The translations under genes were made by a program, and so were the position numbers. A stretch of 64,000 bases of DNA from Stramonita haemastoma (taxonomy: Eukaryota > Mollusca > Gastropoda > Neogastropoda > Muricidae). The stretch spans positions 23,114,389-23,178,388 of the forward strand of contig CM060344.1 in the NCBI GenBank assembly GCA_030674155.1. The letters run 5' to 3'. Positions 48,541 through 61,312 of this stretch are shown one piece after another. The first letter of the stretch is position 1, and every line of letters starts with the position of its first letter. Under the pieces are notes generated by a model, which saw only the letters and a program-made list of their open reading frames with translations, made no database searches and was not told where the DNA came from.

Positions 48541-51500
48541 TGGTGGGAGAGAGTGTACGCATACAGTGCAATATTGTATTGGTGCCGTGGGGTCATTTAC
48601 CGTGCAAAAGTGATGGTTGGACGGGGCTGAAAACGGCTCTTTGGCTGGCATCTGAGCTCAAAACGGCACCTTTTTCGGCGGGGGGAGGGTTTGCATGCGT
48701 GCATGCGCGCGCAGGCTGAAAATTGTCAGTGTGTACGTTTGTTTTCGCACATGTGGCGGGGACCCTACACTTTGCCCTGGTGCATCATATTGCTATTTCT
48801 TAGCTCTTGGGGGTTCTCCTGTCGCAACAAATTCGGCGCCACACCTATCCAAGATGGTGGGAAAGAGTGTCTGCATACAGTACGATATTGTCTTGGTGCC
48901 GTGGGGTCTTTTACCGTGCAAAAGTGGGGGTTGGACGGGGCTGAAAACGGCTCTTTGGCTGGAATCTGTGCTCAAAACGGCACCTTTTTCGGGCGGGGGA
49001 GGGGGTATGCATGCGCGCACGCGCGCGCGGCTGGTGTTTATCAGTGTGTTCGTTTGTGTGCGCGCATGTGGCAGGGATCCATCACTTCGCCCTGGTGCAT
49101 CATATTGCTGTATATTGTCCTTATTCTTGTGAGAAATGCTTGTTTTTTGTCAACGTACACTTACCAGCTTTCCTTGCGCGCGCCAAACGCGCTTTTTTGG
49201 CTCTTAGGGGCTCTCGTGTCGCCACAAATCCGGCGCCACAACTATTCAAGATGGTGGGGGAGAGTGTCTGCATGCAGTACGATATTGACTTGGTGCCGTG
49301 GGGTCTTTTACCGTGCAAAGTGTGGGGCTGGACGGGACTGAAAACGGCTCTTTGGCTGGCATCTGAGCTCAAAACGGCACCTTTTTCGTGCCGGGGGTGG
49401 GTATGTATGCGCGCACGCGCTCGCGCGCTGGTGTTTGACAGTGCGTTTGTTTGTGTGCGCGCATGTGGCGGGGACCTTACACCTTGCCTTGGTGCATCAT
49501 ATTGCTGTATATAGTCGTTATTCTTGTGAGAAATGCTTCTTTTGTGTCGCGATCACTTACCAGCTTTCCTTTCGAAAAATTACCTTTCTTAGCTCTTCGG
49601 GGCTTTCGTGTCGCCACAAATCCGGCGCCACAACTATCCACGATGGTTGGAGAGAGTGTCTGCATACAGTACGATATTGTCTTGGTGCTGTAGGGTCTTT
49701 TACCGTGCAAAAGTGGGAGCTGGACGGGGCAGAAAACGGCTCTTTGGCTGGCATCTGAGCTTAAAACGGCACCTTTTTCGGGCCGGGGCTGGGAATACAT
49801 GCGTGCACGCGCTCGCGCGCTGGTGTTTGTCAGTGTGTTCGTTTGTGTGCGCACATGTGGCGGGGACCCTACACTTCGCCCTGGTGCATTATATTGCTGT
49901 ATATTGTCTGTTTTCTTGTGCGCAGTGCTTGTTTTTTGTCGCGTTCACTTACCAGCTTTCCTTCCGTCAAACTCGCTTTTTTAGCTCTTCGGGGCTTTCG
50001 TGTCGCCACAAATTCGGCGCAATACCTATCCAAGATGGTGGAGAGAGGTGTCTGCATACAGTACGATATTGTGTTGGTGCCGTGGGGTCTTTTACCGTGC
50101 AAAAGTGCGGGCTGGACGGGGCTGAAAACGGCTCTTTGGCTGGCATCTGTGCTCAAAACGGCACCTTTTTCGGGCCGGGGAGGGGGGGGGGGGGGGGGGG
50201 GGGTATGCATGCGCGCACGTGCTCGCGCGCTGGTGTTTGTCAGTGTGTTCGTTTGTGTGAGCGTATGTGGCGGGGACCCTACACTTTGCCCTGGTGCATC
50301 ACATTGCTGTATATTTTCCTTATTCTTGTGCGCTATGCTTGATTTTTTGTCGCAATCACTTACCAGCTTTCCTTCCGACAAACGCGCTTTCTTAGCTATT
50401 CGGGGCTCTCATGTCGCCACAAATCCGGCGCCACATCTATCCAAGATGGTGGGAGAGAGTGTGTGCATACGGTACGATATTGTCTTGGTGCCGTGGGATC
50501 TTTTACCTTGCAAAGGTGGGGGCTGGACGGGGCTGAAGACGGCTCTATGGCTGGCATCTAAGCTCGAAACGGCACCCTTTTCGGGCGGGGGGTGGGTATG
50601 CATGCGCACACGCGCTCGCACGCTGGTGTTTGTCAGTGCGTTTGTTTGTGTGCGCGCATTTGGCAGACACCCTGCACTTTGCCCTGGTGCATCATGTTGC
50701 TGTATATTGTCCTTATTCTTGTGCGCAATACTTCTTTTTTGTCGCGATCACTTACCAGCTTTCCTTCCGACAAACTAGCTTTCTTAGCTCTTCGGGGCTC
50801 TCGTGTCGCCACAAATCCGGCGCCACACCTATCCAAGATGGTGAGCGAGAGTGTGTGCATACAGTACGATATTGTCTTGGTGCCGTGGGGTCTTTTACTG
50901 AGCAAAAGTGGGGGCTGGACGGAGCTGAAAACGGCTCTTTGCCTGGCATCTGAGCTCAAAACGGCACCTTTTTCGGGCCGGGGGGGGGGGTGGGGGTATG
51001 CATGCGCGCACGCGCTCGCGCGCTGGTGTTTGTCAGGTGTGTTCGCTTGTGTGCTCACATGTGGCAGGGACCCTACACTTTGCCGGGTGCATCATATAGC
51101 TGTATATTGTCCTTTTTCTATTGCACAATGCTTGTTTTTTGTCGCGTTCCCTTACCAACTTTCCTTTAAACAAACTAGCATTTTTAGCTCTTTGGGGCGC
51201 TCGTGTCGCCACAAATTCGGCGCCACACCTATCCAAGATGGTGAGAGATAGTGTCTGGCATCTGAAGACGGCTGGCTGAAGACGGCTCTATGGCTGGCAT
51301 CTGAGCTCGAAACGGCACCTTTTTCGGGCTGGGTTTGGGTATGCCTGCACGCACGCGCGCGTGTGCAGGTGTTTGTCAGTTTTTTCGTTTGTGTGCGTGC
51401 ATATGGCAGGGACCCTACACTTTGCCCTTGTGGATCATATTGCTGTATTTTGTCCTTTATTCTTGTGCGCAATGCTCGTTTTTTTATCGCATACACTTAC

Positions 51501-51900
51501 CAGCTTTTCTTCCGACAAACTAGCTTTATTAGCTCTTAGGGGCTCTTGTGTCACCATAAATGCGGCGCCACACCTATCCAAGATGGTGGGGGAGAGTGTT
51601 TGTATACGGTACAATATTGTCATGGTGCAGCGGGGTCTTTTACCGTGCAAAAGTGGGGGCTGGACGAGGCTGAAAACGGCTCTTTGGCTGGCATCTGTGC
51701 TCAAACCGCACCTTTTCGGGTGGGGGCTGGGTATGCATGCGCGCACCTGCGCGCGCACTGGTGTTTGTCAGTGTGTTTGTTTGTGTGCGCACATGTGGCG
51801 GGGACCCTACACTGCCGTGGTGCATCATATTGCTGTATATTGTCCTTATTCTTGTGCGCAATTCTTGTTTTTTGTCGAGTTTACTTAAACCTTTTTCGGG

Positions 51901-51936
<36 letters not shown>

Positions 51937-53274
51937 ATGCATACGCGCAGGCGCGCGCGCTGGTATTTGTCAGTGTGTTCGTTTGTGTGTGCACCTGTGG
52001 TGGGGAGCCCCCACTTCGCCGTGGTACATCATATTGCTCTATATTGTCCTTATTCTTGTGCACAATGCTTGTTTTTTGTCGTGTACACTTACCAGCTTTT
52101 CTTTCCTCCAAACACGCTTTGTAGATCTTGGGGGCTCTTGTGTCGCAAAAAATCCGGCGCCACACCTATCCAAGATAGTGGGAGAGAGTGTCTGCATACA
52201 GTACAATATTGTCTTAGTGCCCAGGGTTCTTTTACCGTGAAAAAGTGCGGGTTGGACGGAGCTGAAAACGGCTCTTTCGGGCGGGGCGTGGGTTTGCATG
52301 CGTGCACGCACGCGCGCACTGGTGTTTGTCAGTGTGTTTGTTTGTGTACGCACATGTGGCAGAAACCCCTCACTTTGCCCTGATGCATCATATTGCTTTT
52401 ATACTGTCGTTATTCTTGTGAGAAATGCTTGTTTTTTGTCGCGTTATACTTACCAGCTTTCCTTCCCCAAACACGCTTTCTTAGATCTTGGGGGCTCTTG
52501 TGTCGCAACAAAGCCGGCGCCACACTCTCCAAGATGGTGGGAGAGAGTGTCTGCATACAGTACAATATTGTCTTGGTACCGTGGGGTCTTTTACCGTGCA
52601 AAAGTAAGGGTTGGATGGGGCTGAAAACGGCTCTTTGGCCCGCATCTGTGCTCAAAACGCCACCTTTTTCGGGCGGGTATGCATGTGCGCCCGTGCGTGC
52701 GCGCAGGTGTTTTTCAGTGTGTTCGTTTGTGTGCGTGCATGTGGCATAGACCCCCCACTTCGCCTTGGTGCATCATATTGCTGTATATTGTCCTTATTCT
52801 TGTTCGCAATGCTTGTTTATTGTCGCGTACACTTACCAGCTTTCCTTCCGCAAAACGCACTTTCTTAGCTCTTGGAGGCTCTCGTGTCGCCACAAATCCT
52901 GCGCCACACCAATCCAATGTGGTGGAAGAGAGTGTGTCTGCATACAGTACGATATTGTCTTGGTGCCTTGGGGTCTTTTACCGTGCAAAAGTGGGGGTTG
53001 GACGGGGCTGAAAACGGCTCTATGGCCGGCATCTGTACTCAAAACGGCTCCTTTTCGGGCCTGGGCTGGTTATGCATGCGCGGACGCGCGCGCGCTGGTA
53101 TTTGTCAGTGTGTTCGTTTGTATGCGCGCATGTGGCAGGGACCCCCCACTTCGCCCTGGTGCATCATATTGCTGTATAATGTCATTCTTGTGAGAATGCT
53201 TGTTTATTGTCGCGTACACTTACCAGCTTTCCTTCCGTCAAACGCGCTTTCTTAGCTCTTTAGGGCTCTCGTGT
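48541..53274 (+). repeat. Satellite array, plus orientation, ~12 units
   Basis: Core landmarks (tcgccacaaat or variants) at ~48823, 49219, 49612, 50005, 50414, 50806, 51207, 51551, 52143, 52503, 52887 and the truncated end at 53272. Typical spacing is ~392. Longer steps coincide with G-run expansions (G22 at 50182-50203, G34 at 51902-51935), and shorter ones with deletions. The consensus reads atccaagatggtgggagaga and ccagctttccttccgacaaa. The block starts at a CG tract (~48540) and ends at a (TG)n run. Confidence 0.93.
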
Positions 53275-53293
53275 CATGTGTTGTGTGTGTGTG

Positions 53294-53360
<67 letters not shown>
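53275..53360. repeat. (TG)n microsatellite at satellite edge
   Basis: TG repeats begin where the last satellite unit is cut after ctctcgtgtca. Confidence 0.95.
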
Positions 53361-53361
<1 letters not shown>

Positions 53362-53387
53362 CATTTATCAGACTGATTGCTTCATGT

Positions 53388-53442
53388 AAAAATCAATGCC
53401 CTTTTTAGTCAATGTCCTATCTGGAAATAAATGTTTGCCCCG
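53388..53442 (+). mobile_element. Short LINE-tail-like fragment
   Basis: The string tcaatgtcctatctggaaat followed by aaatgtttg matches 57541-57570 (ttcaatgtaccatctggaaa, taaaaatttg), which is followed by an ACTTG tandem tail. Both look like the 3' end of one non-LTR element family. Confidence 0.5.
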
Positions 53443-53461
53443 ACTTTCACTTCAACAGGCA

Positions 53462-53645
53462 GCACACGGGGCCTTGGTTTATAGCTTCATCCCAAGGACT
53501 TTGATATTCTGTTCCAATTTTTCGTCAAACTGGGAAGAAAGGGCGAGACTGGGAATCGAACCCAGAACATCCGGTTTACTTGTTGGCGTGCAAATCCAAG
53601 GGAAAGTACACGTGCCGAATCAGCGACGTTTTTGAAAGGTTTTTT
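53462..53645 (-). mobile_element. tRNA-derived repeat, inverted, different head
   Basis: The plus string cacacggggccttggtttat with catcccaaggact is SINE-body complement. At 53547-53564 ctgggaatcgaacccag is the complement of a perfect T arm (five base pairs, loop with TTCGATT). The remaining arms do not form a clear cloverleaf, so I call it a SINE head and not a functional tRNA gene. Confidence 0.55.
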
Positions 53646-53694
53646 CCCTTGGACCGTCAATCGCTATGTGCATATCTGCTTTTGGACTTATATT

Positions 53695-54599
53695 CCGTAA
53701 AATTCCTAGCATACGCCCATCCTCCCTGTGCACTGATTTAGGGCAAAATTGGGGGGTGGGCGTTTGCTAGGGATAGACCCCTTTGCACAAAGTAATTTTT
53801 GTGCTCAACCGAGTAATTGAGTGAATACAAACCCGAAAGCATGTAAGTTAGGTCGTGTGAGTAGAAGTGAAGGAAAATAGAAAAAAGGGACTTTGAGGCA
53901 GAGAAGGCCAACGAGTTCCATCCCTTTCCGTTGTAGGTCCTTGTTTCGCTATACCTGCCTTCAGATCTTTCATCTTCCAGATCATGCAGCACACCTTGGT
54001 CGACATGTTCAGATCTAACTGCTGGTCCTTTTGACAGTTTCCGTTTTTGTTTGTCATTTCGGTAGTGCTGTTCAAGTCTATCTCTGTTTTCACTCCATTC
54101 CCTGATCCTCTTCCTATCCACAGAAAATTCATGGGCACACTCTGAAACATTCCCATCTGCTTTGTTATCCAGATACTGGAGGGCTTCCAATTTGAAAGAT
54201 ATAGTGTTGTCGCTTTGGCATTTTGCAAAAATGGCACAGAGAGATTCAAGAACCAAATTCCGGCCATCAGGAAGCGTCGTCAAAGTACCGATATGTCACT
54301 GACAGACAAAAGACGTCAGTGGACAAAGCATGACGTAATTTTAAGTCACTTTGTTGGGGATGGGTGGGAGTGAGGAGAGGGGACAAAGAATAAGAAAAAA
54401 AAGGAAAGAAACAAAAAGGTAAAGGAGGAAAAAAGATGACTTTTAGAACAGTCTGCACAAATCCTAGCGAAAGTGAACATAGTCTCTTTGAAAAAAGCAG
54501 GGTGGTCGTTTGCTAGGTAGTTACCCTGTGCACAACTTTTGGCCCAAAGTGGGGGGTGGCCGTTTGCTAGATGGTGGGCTTATGCTAGGGATTTTACGG
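53695..54599 (-). mobile_element. pogo-like DNA transposon, 905 bp, internally deleted
   Basis: The ends are inverted: ccgtaaaattcctagcatac at the left, and ttatgctagggattttacgg at the right is its near complement. TATT duplications flank it (53691-53694 and 54600-54603). Sub-terminal motifs recur (gtgggcgtttgctaggga on the left, ggtggccgtttgctagatgg on the right; aaattggggggtggg and aaagtggggggtgg). Inside, a minus-strand frame encodes a pogo-type DNA-binding domain, but the DDE catalytic region is missing. The element is therefore non-autonomous. Confidence 0.75.
53738..54283 (-). pseudogene. pogo-family transposase N-terminal remnant
   Basis: An open frame of 181 residues is visible. Residues 27-72 (TISFKLEALQYL, then GNVSECAHEFSVDRKRIREW, NRDRLEQ) match the helix-turn-helix domain found at the N-terminus of pogo/Tigger-type transposases and Brinker-like proteins. 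It is followed by KRKLSKGP and a DLEDERSEGR motif typical of the linker. After residue ~115 homology stops, and the tail (SLFSIFLHFYSHDLTYM) looks non-coding. No DDE motifs are present. It sits inside the 905-bp inverted-repeat element and is probably inactive. The native start is unclear. Confidence 0.7.
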
Positions 54600-54615
54600 T
54601 ATTATATATATATAT

Positions 54616-54705
<90 letters not shown>
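54600..54705. repeat. (TA)n microsatellite
   Basis: TA run with ATTA interruptions, starting at the target duplication of the pogo-like element (TATTA). Confidence 0.95.
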
Positions 54706-54708
<3 letters not shown>

Positions 54709-55020
54709 AAGCTATTTTCTGATGAAGGTAGCGACAAAGAATATATAACACTTCATTTATCTATTTATTCATTTATTCATTTTAACATTCCCGTGAGTCA
54801 AGCTGTTTGCTGCTGGAAGATGCGACAAAAAATGATAGAAAAACTATTTATTAATTAATTTATTAATTTTTATTTTTACATTCCGGTGAGTTAACCTGTT
54901 TGCTGCTGAAAGTAGTGACAAAAATAATTTAAAATTATTTATTTATTATTATTTTTATTGATCTATTTATTTATTTATTTTTACATGCTGGTGAGTCAAG
55001 GTGTTTGCTGCTGACAGAAG
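54706..55020. repeat. ~95-bp tandem repeat, 3-4 copies
   Basis: The motif gtgagtcaagctgtttgctgc starts at 54793, 54886 (gttaacctg variant) and 54991. A diverged first copy is at ~54705. Each is followed by gaagatgcgacaaaaa-like sequence and ATTT-rich spacer. Confidence 0.85.
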
Positions 55021-55498
55021 ACGTACAGGCGAAAGAGGCAGTGATGGCAGAGTTGCCTTCAAGCTGATTCCTCATCAGGCCTGAGGAAACAGGACTGTGC
55101 AGTGCCAATAAATGGGATGTTTTCTTGTCATTACCTGATGGATACAAGCATGACTGCAGTGCCAAATGACTGTGCTAATTATTTCCTTGTAGATTTGTTG
55201 TTTGTTTATTTGTCCGTCATGTTCCATGATGACCTCCAAAACAGCAGAGGAGGCAGCTGCTATTTCGGGAACTGGGCAGAAATTTGAATATAGTGGAGAT
55301 GCCTTGCCCACAGTACATCCTCACTCTCTCGGTCAAGAGGGCATAAGGACAGTCAGCGTGGGAGATTTCTTCAAAGGCCAACTAGCCCCCAGGGCTGCAG
55401 CACATAACGGACTGTGCAAGTCAAGCCTCCTAGTCAGCGAGTCCTAGTCGATCACTAAAGACTAAGCTGTAAAGTGGAATTCCATGAGTGGGACAGAA
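55021..55498. other. Unassigned segment
   Basis: About 480 bases of balanced composition. Frames at 55202-55447 (plus) and 55311-55075 (minus) are open but have no recognisable domain. Part of it (tgggatgttttcttgtcatt, acctgatggatac) recurs at 55830-55860, so at least that part is repetitive. Confidence 0.4.
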
Positions 55499-55790
55499 AG
55501 CCACCGATCATACAGCCTCTCACTTTGCTGTTGCCCCCAGCATCAATGGTTTAAATTAATCAAGAACTGTGATAAAGCCACTGATCATACAGCCTCTCAC
55601 TTTGCTGTTGCCCCCAGCATCAATGGTTTAAATTAATCAAGAACTGGATAAAGCCATGATCATACAGCCTCTCACTTTGCTGTTGCCCCAGCATCAATGG
55701 TTTAAATTAATCAAGAACTGGGATAAAGCCGATGATCATACAGCCTCTCACTTTGCTGTTGCCCCCAGCATCAATCTTGTGGATTATCTG
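55499..55790. repeat. 76-bp tandem repeat, four copies
   Basis: cagcctctcactttgctgtt occurs at 55513, 55590, 55665 and 55741. Copies also share gcatcaatggtttaaattaa and tcaagaactg. The fourth copy is cut after catcaat. Identity between copies is high. Confidence 0.93.
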
Positions 55791-55982
55791 ACGAATACAA
55801 ACACGATTGTACAGCGCCACATTAATGTGATGTTTTCTTGTGGATTAGCTGATGGATACTGCCACATTGCTGAGATGTATTCTGTTTTATTCTATTTCTA
55901 AAAGCAATGGACCTGTCACTTTACAGTGTACCTGAGTAAATTTGCACTCTTTTGCCCATACCTTTAACAGATACTGAATTGA

Positions 55983-56154
55983 GAAAGAAGAAAAGACGAA
56001 GAGAAGAAGAAGAAGAAAAGAAGAAGAAGAAGAAGAAGAAGAAGAAGAAAAAAAAATAGTAATAATAATGACATTAATAATAATTAATAATAATAATAAT
56101 AATATAATATAAAATAATAATAATAATAATAATATAATAATAATAATAATAATA

Positions 56155-56212
<58 letters not shown>

Positions 56213-56280
56213 TAATGTAGATATGAAGTGAGATGATGATGATGATGATGATATATATGAACGAATGAGAGACAATAATA

Positions 56281-56341
<61 letters not shown>

Positions 56342-56618
56342 TAATATAATAATAATATAATAAATAATAATAATGAATATATAATAATGAATAATAATAA
56401 TCATATAAAAAACACACGATATACATAATAATAATGATAGATATATATTTAATAATAAAATTGATAAGATGATATATATTATATGAGATAATTGATATTG
56501 ATAATAAATAATAATAATAATAATAATATTCATTTAATATATATATCAAATAATAATATTAATACATCAAACAATGACCACATCATCACGATAATAATTA
56601 TATATAATATAATAATAT

Positions 56619-56659
<41 letters not shown>

Positions 56660-56762
56660 TAAAATAATAATAATAATGATAATAATAATAATAATAATAA
56701 TAATATAATAATAATAATAATAATATAATAATAATAATATATAATAATAATAATAATATATG
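55983..56762. repeat. (GAA)n then (TAA)n simple repeat, ~0.8 kb
   Basis: A purine GAA stretch (55983-56050) leads into about 700 bases of TAA/AATA steps with GATGAT and TATATA islands. Isoleucine/tyrosine-rich frames are artefacts. Confidence 0.93.
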
Positions 56763-57234
56763 TATAAGGGTTTTTATTTATTAGTATGATCATTTTTCAT
56801 TACTATAATTTTGTTTGTGTTTTCCCACTTCCCATCCCTTCCAACCTTCTTTTTTGTGTTAGTTGTGGGGGTTTTTTGTTCTTTTTTCAGTGGTGATGGG
56901 TGTTATCATATTGTATTTTTATCGTAGTTGGGTTTTTTTTTGGTTTTGTTTGTATTGTTTTCTGTTTGACTTTTGCTATTTTCCCTCCTTTTGTGTATAA
57001 TGTATGAATTGAAAGTATGGAGATATTGTAACCTGATGAGATATTGTAACCTGATATAAATTGCCTTTTTTCAACTTTTAAATAATGGTATTAGTGATAT
57101 TGTAACATATAATTTGTTTGTTTAACACTTTATGATTTTTTAAAACTCAAAATGTGTGCATGAGCATATTATACGTGCTCGTGTAGCGAGCGCGCCATGC
57201 CTGCACGTGCACGCGCGTGTGTGCGTGCGCGCGC
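56763..57234. other. No gene seen; possible LINE 3' UTR
   Basis: T-rich sequence with a duplicated gatattgtaacctgat (57022 and 57039 approx). It precedes (TG)n and then a LINE-tail motif at 57541, so it may be 3' UTR of a LINE. No coding region is visible. Confidence 0.35.
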
Positions 57235-57257
57235 GCACGTGTGTCTGTGTGTGTGTG

Positions 57258-57350
<93 letters not shown>
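57235..57350. repeat. (TG)n microsatellite
   Basis: TG run preceded by CG-rich alternating sequence (gcgtgcgcgcgcgcacgtgt). Confidence 0.95.
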
Positions 57351-57352
<2 letters not shown>

Positions 57353-57529
57353 TTTGAGTGTTTTTTCTTCGTCTTCTTTTCTTTTTTGTTTTTTTTCATC
57401 GTTTTTTTTGTTTGTTTATATATGTATAATTTTAATTTGGGGGCTGTTGAATCATATTAGTTAAACAATATTGGTGAAATGTTTTTTCCTTTTTTTCCCT
57501 AGATAGATGGCTTGATGAAAAAAAAGCAA

Positions 57530-58214
<685 letters not shown>

Positions 58215-58582
58215 AGCCACATTCTGACTTTTGGGAATGGTGTCTAAAGCACAACTGTGAGAATTAGAGGGGGGGGGGGTGCTTTTTTTTTTAAAGAAAA
58301 TCTTGTCATCTGTTTCTGCCGGTATGCAATGGCCTGCTCTTCCAAAAGGTAGAAGAGGTTAAAGGTTTTGAACGTGTGGGCAGAATGTTCTGCATGCATT
58401 CGCCATGGGACTTTGATTTTTAGTCTTATCCAAAGGATTTATGGGGGAGTGGAGTTGGCACTGATGTGAACTCCAGAGGAAAAATCCCCTCATGTGGAAA
58501 TCCCTGTTGTGGTGGTCTCCTGGGCTTGTGGAATCACAAGCTCAATGGTCTCACCACAAGGCCATACCTGCCCCCCACCCCC
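58215..58582 (-). mobile_element. tRNA-SINE, inverted, 3' variant with head
   Basis: Complement landmarks are gggaatggtgtctaaagcac (3' variant), atgcaatggcctgctcttcc, gcagaatgttctgcatgcat, ggagttggcactgatgtgaa, and a diverged head (ggtctcaccacaaggccata). A G/T-run interrupts it at 58266-58290. Confidence 0.78.
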
Positions 58583-58754
58583 TTCATGTTTCATATAAGA
58601 TCTATCGTGTGTGAAAATGAAAATGGGTATGTGATTTTGAGAATATGAGTAGTTCATACTTAAGTTGGAAAAAAAAAAACAGAATGGCAAGAAATTAGGG
58701 TTATTACACATAAGTTTTGAATTGTATCGTAACGAAACATATATTTACACACAT
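58583..58754. other. No gene seen
   Basis: Short A/T-rich segment between a SINE and a CA array. Confidence 0.4.
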
Positions 58755-58806
58755 GCTAAAACACACACACACAACACACACACACACACACAACACACAC
58801 ACAACA

Positions 58807-58838
<32 letters not shown>

Positions 58839-58868
58839 ACACATACACATCACACACACACACACACT
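58755..58868. repeat. (CA)n microsatellite, interrupted
   Basis: CA runs with ACAACA and CATACA interruptions. Confidence 0.93.
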
Positions 58869-60110
58869 CCATTTAAGATTTGCATAAATTTTGCCTTGAG
58901 GTGGGTTTTTTTCATGGCCCCAGCAGTAAACCAGAAGACGCGTCTTCAGGCTGCATTGTTATAAATAACAAAGTGTCCATGCTTTTTCCTTCGGGGGCAG
59001 TACGCTCCTAATCCCTGTAAGAATAGTCACACTGTGTTTATCTTTGGCAGAGAAAGTGGTCAGCATGGAAACCAGGATCTGCAGCTTCAAAAAATCCCCT
59101 GCCGCACCGACTGCAGGAGGTACAATCTTCCCCAGACAGTGGCTGACTGGAACTCCCCTCCCTCCCAGCTGAAGTCGCTGAGACCCCCTCCCTCCTAGGA
59201 TGCCTTCTGCTTGAGGGCAGTGAGGGCCCTCTGGACACGTTAGTCTCACCTCCACCCCGATACCTCCCCCCCCTCCCACCTACCTGCTCGCCCCCCCCCC
59301 ACTCGCTCGCTCCCCCCCCCCCCCCAACTGTTTTTTGTGGTCTGGCGCCTCACACCCTGCCCACCAGTCCAGGTGGTGTGGGGGCACTTCTAACCGCCAG
59401 CCTGCTGGTGGGACAAGCGACCGTGGTAGCCTGAAGTGACAGCACATGTGTAAATGCCGGCCACTTTCCAACCCCCCCCCTCCCCCGCCCCCGACCCGAT
59501 AAGGACTATGAAGATGAAATGGTGATTAGGTACACACATACACACACATGCATTTCGCCAAAAGTGTTAATAATGGTGAAACTACTGACTGCTGGACATT
59601 AATGGAAGGAGAAGAGAAGCCTTGTGTTATCAAGACGGCTGACAATGGAAACAGCAGACCACCACCACCACCACCACCGCCACCACCGAAACCACAGCCA
59701 AGGAACAACTTTGCTCTCTCGAGAGGAAGACTTTCGTAACCAAGGAAAGGACGATTTAAGGAGAGAACTTGAAACTCCACACAGACCACACAGAACATTG
59801 CCCTTGCAAGACTGGCAGCCAGACTAGAGAAGATGTGCAACAGCCCTGCTCCACTACACAAGACACTGTGAAAGAAGCATCTGACCCCCCCCCCCCCCCC
59901 CCCCCTGGCCAAGAAGCTATACGGCGGACCTGCAGCGTACTGCTGCCTTCACTGCAGATTCTGAGCTGTCTGTTCACTGAGGGACTGCAGAGAAAAGCAG
60001 GAACGCCCAACCAGCAGGACTTCAGGCCAACAAGCTTGTTGTTGTAGCTGTGATGGCTGTCATTGCCACTGTTGGTACGGTGACGTGGAACTTCAGCCAT
60101 CATCTCAATG
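58869..60110. other. Low-repeat region; possible exonic sequence, unproven
   Basis: This is the least repetitive 1.2 kb of the window. The plus frame 59548-59739 reads MHFAKSVNNGETTDCW... and ends in a proline run from CCA repeats (59660-59690). A C21 run lies at 59885-59905. At 60049-60109 a short frame (MAVIATVGTVTWNFSHHLN) is bounded by an AG (ttgttgttgtag) and GTGAGT, like a small exon. C/G homopolymers lie at 59286-59330. I recognise no family and cannot join these into a gene. Confidence 0.25.
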
Positions 60111-60237
60111 TGAGTACCCTGAAGTTTATTAGTTTTTTTTGGTAGACACTGGATATACTTGGCATCATAATTTAATTATGTGAATGTCTAGTCCATGCCC
60201 GTAGGCCTGTTGGCGACAGGCAGGCACAGGCACGCGC

Positions 60238-60359
60238 TTGCATGCACACACACTCACACAACATAACAAACACGCACACACGCACGCGCACACACGCGAC
60301 CACACACACACGTACACACACCAACACGCACACACGCGGCGCACACACACACACACACA

Positions 60360-60417
<58 letters not shown>

Positions 60418-60420
60418 CTT
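60238..60420. repeat. (CA)n microsatellite, compound
   Basis: CACG and CACA steps pass into a pure CA run (about 60367-60416). Confidence 0.95.
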
Positions 60421-60558
60421 CACACACAACACAGAAAACAAACTCTTTGTTCATGATTTTGTTCTTTCAACTTTATTTTGTTTTCTGAGGGAAATCTTTG
60501 TGCTGTGTTAAACTTGTTTGGTTATGTTTTTTCTTTTTGTTTTTTGTAGTGAGTAAAG

Positions 60559-60559
<1 letters not shown>

Positions 60560-60622
<63 letters not shown>

Positions 60623-60804
60623 CTCTCTCCTCTCTCTCTTTTCTTCTCTCTTTTTCTCTCTCTCTCTCTCTCTTCTCTTCTCTCTCTCTCTCTCTCTCTC
60701 CCTCTCTCTCTCCTCCTCCTCTCTCTCCCCCCTCTCTCCCTCTCCCTCCTCTCTCGCTCTGCCCCCTCTTCTGTCTCCTGCTCTGTCTGTCTGTCTGTCT
60801 GTCC

Positions 60805-60855
<51 letters not shown>

Positions 60856-60861
60856 GTCTCT

Positions 60862-60930
<69 letters not shown>

Positions 60931-60985
60931 CTCCCTCTCCCTCCTCTCTCTCTCTCCCTCTCTCCCTCTCCTTTTTTCTCCCTTC
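60560..60985. repeat. (CT)n with central (GTCT)n
   Basis: CT repeats with CCT interruptions flank a tetranucleotide GTCT run at about 60782-60850. Pyrimidine-only plus strand. Confidence 0.95.
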
Positions 60986-61186
60986 CTCCCTCACTTTCCC
61001 CACACACACATAATTATACGCTTTCTATTTAAACTATCAATCACACCTGGATGTATGTCTTTGCTTTTAGCAACTTGGCAGCAACCTTTGACCTCCTAAC
61101 CTCACAATCCATGACCCGCATGACTCTCACTGGTTAAGCCCGTGTTGGTCAATAAAAGGGTGGGAATGAAGTCACAGGAAATGCAA

Positions 61187-61312
61187 AGAAGCTTCTGCTT
61201 CTGGTTCGTTGTCCAACGCTGTCTCAGACAGCAACTCGCGCTGTCTGTCATAGGAGCGCTGCCGTTAAGCGCCTGACAAGTCAGGCCCAGCATTTCGATT
61301 TTGACATGCAGC
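61187..61312 (+). repeat. Dispersed repeat E, copy 2
   Basis: Shares cttctgcttc, cagacagcaactcg, ctgtctgtcataggagcgct-like sequence and cctgacaagtcaggcccag with 35657-35785. Confidence 0.72.

Noticed and set aside
55887..56549. 220-codon isoleucine/tyrosine/leucine-rich minus-strand frame
   Set aside because: It is the translated (TAA)n/(GAA)n simple repeat.
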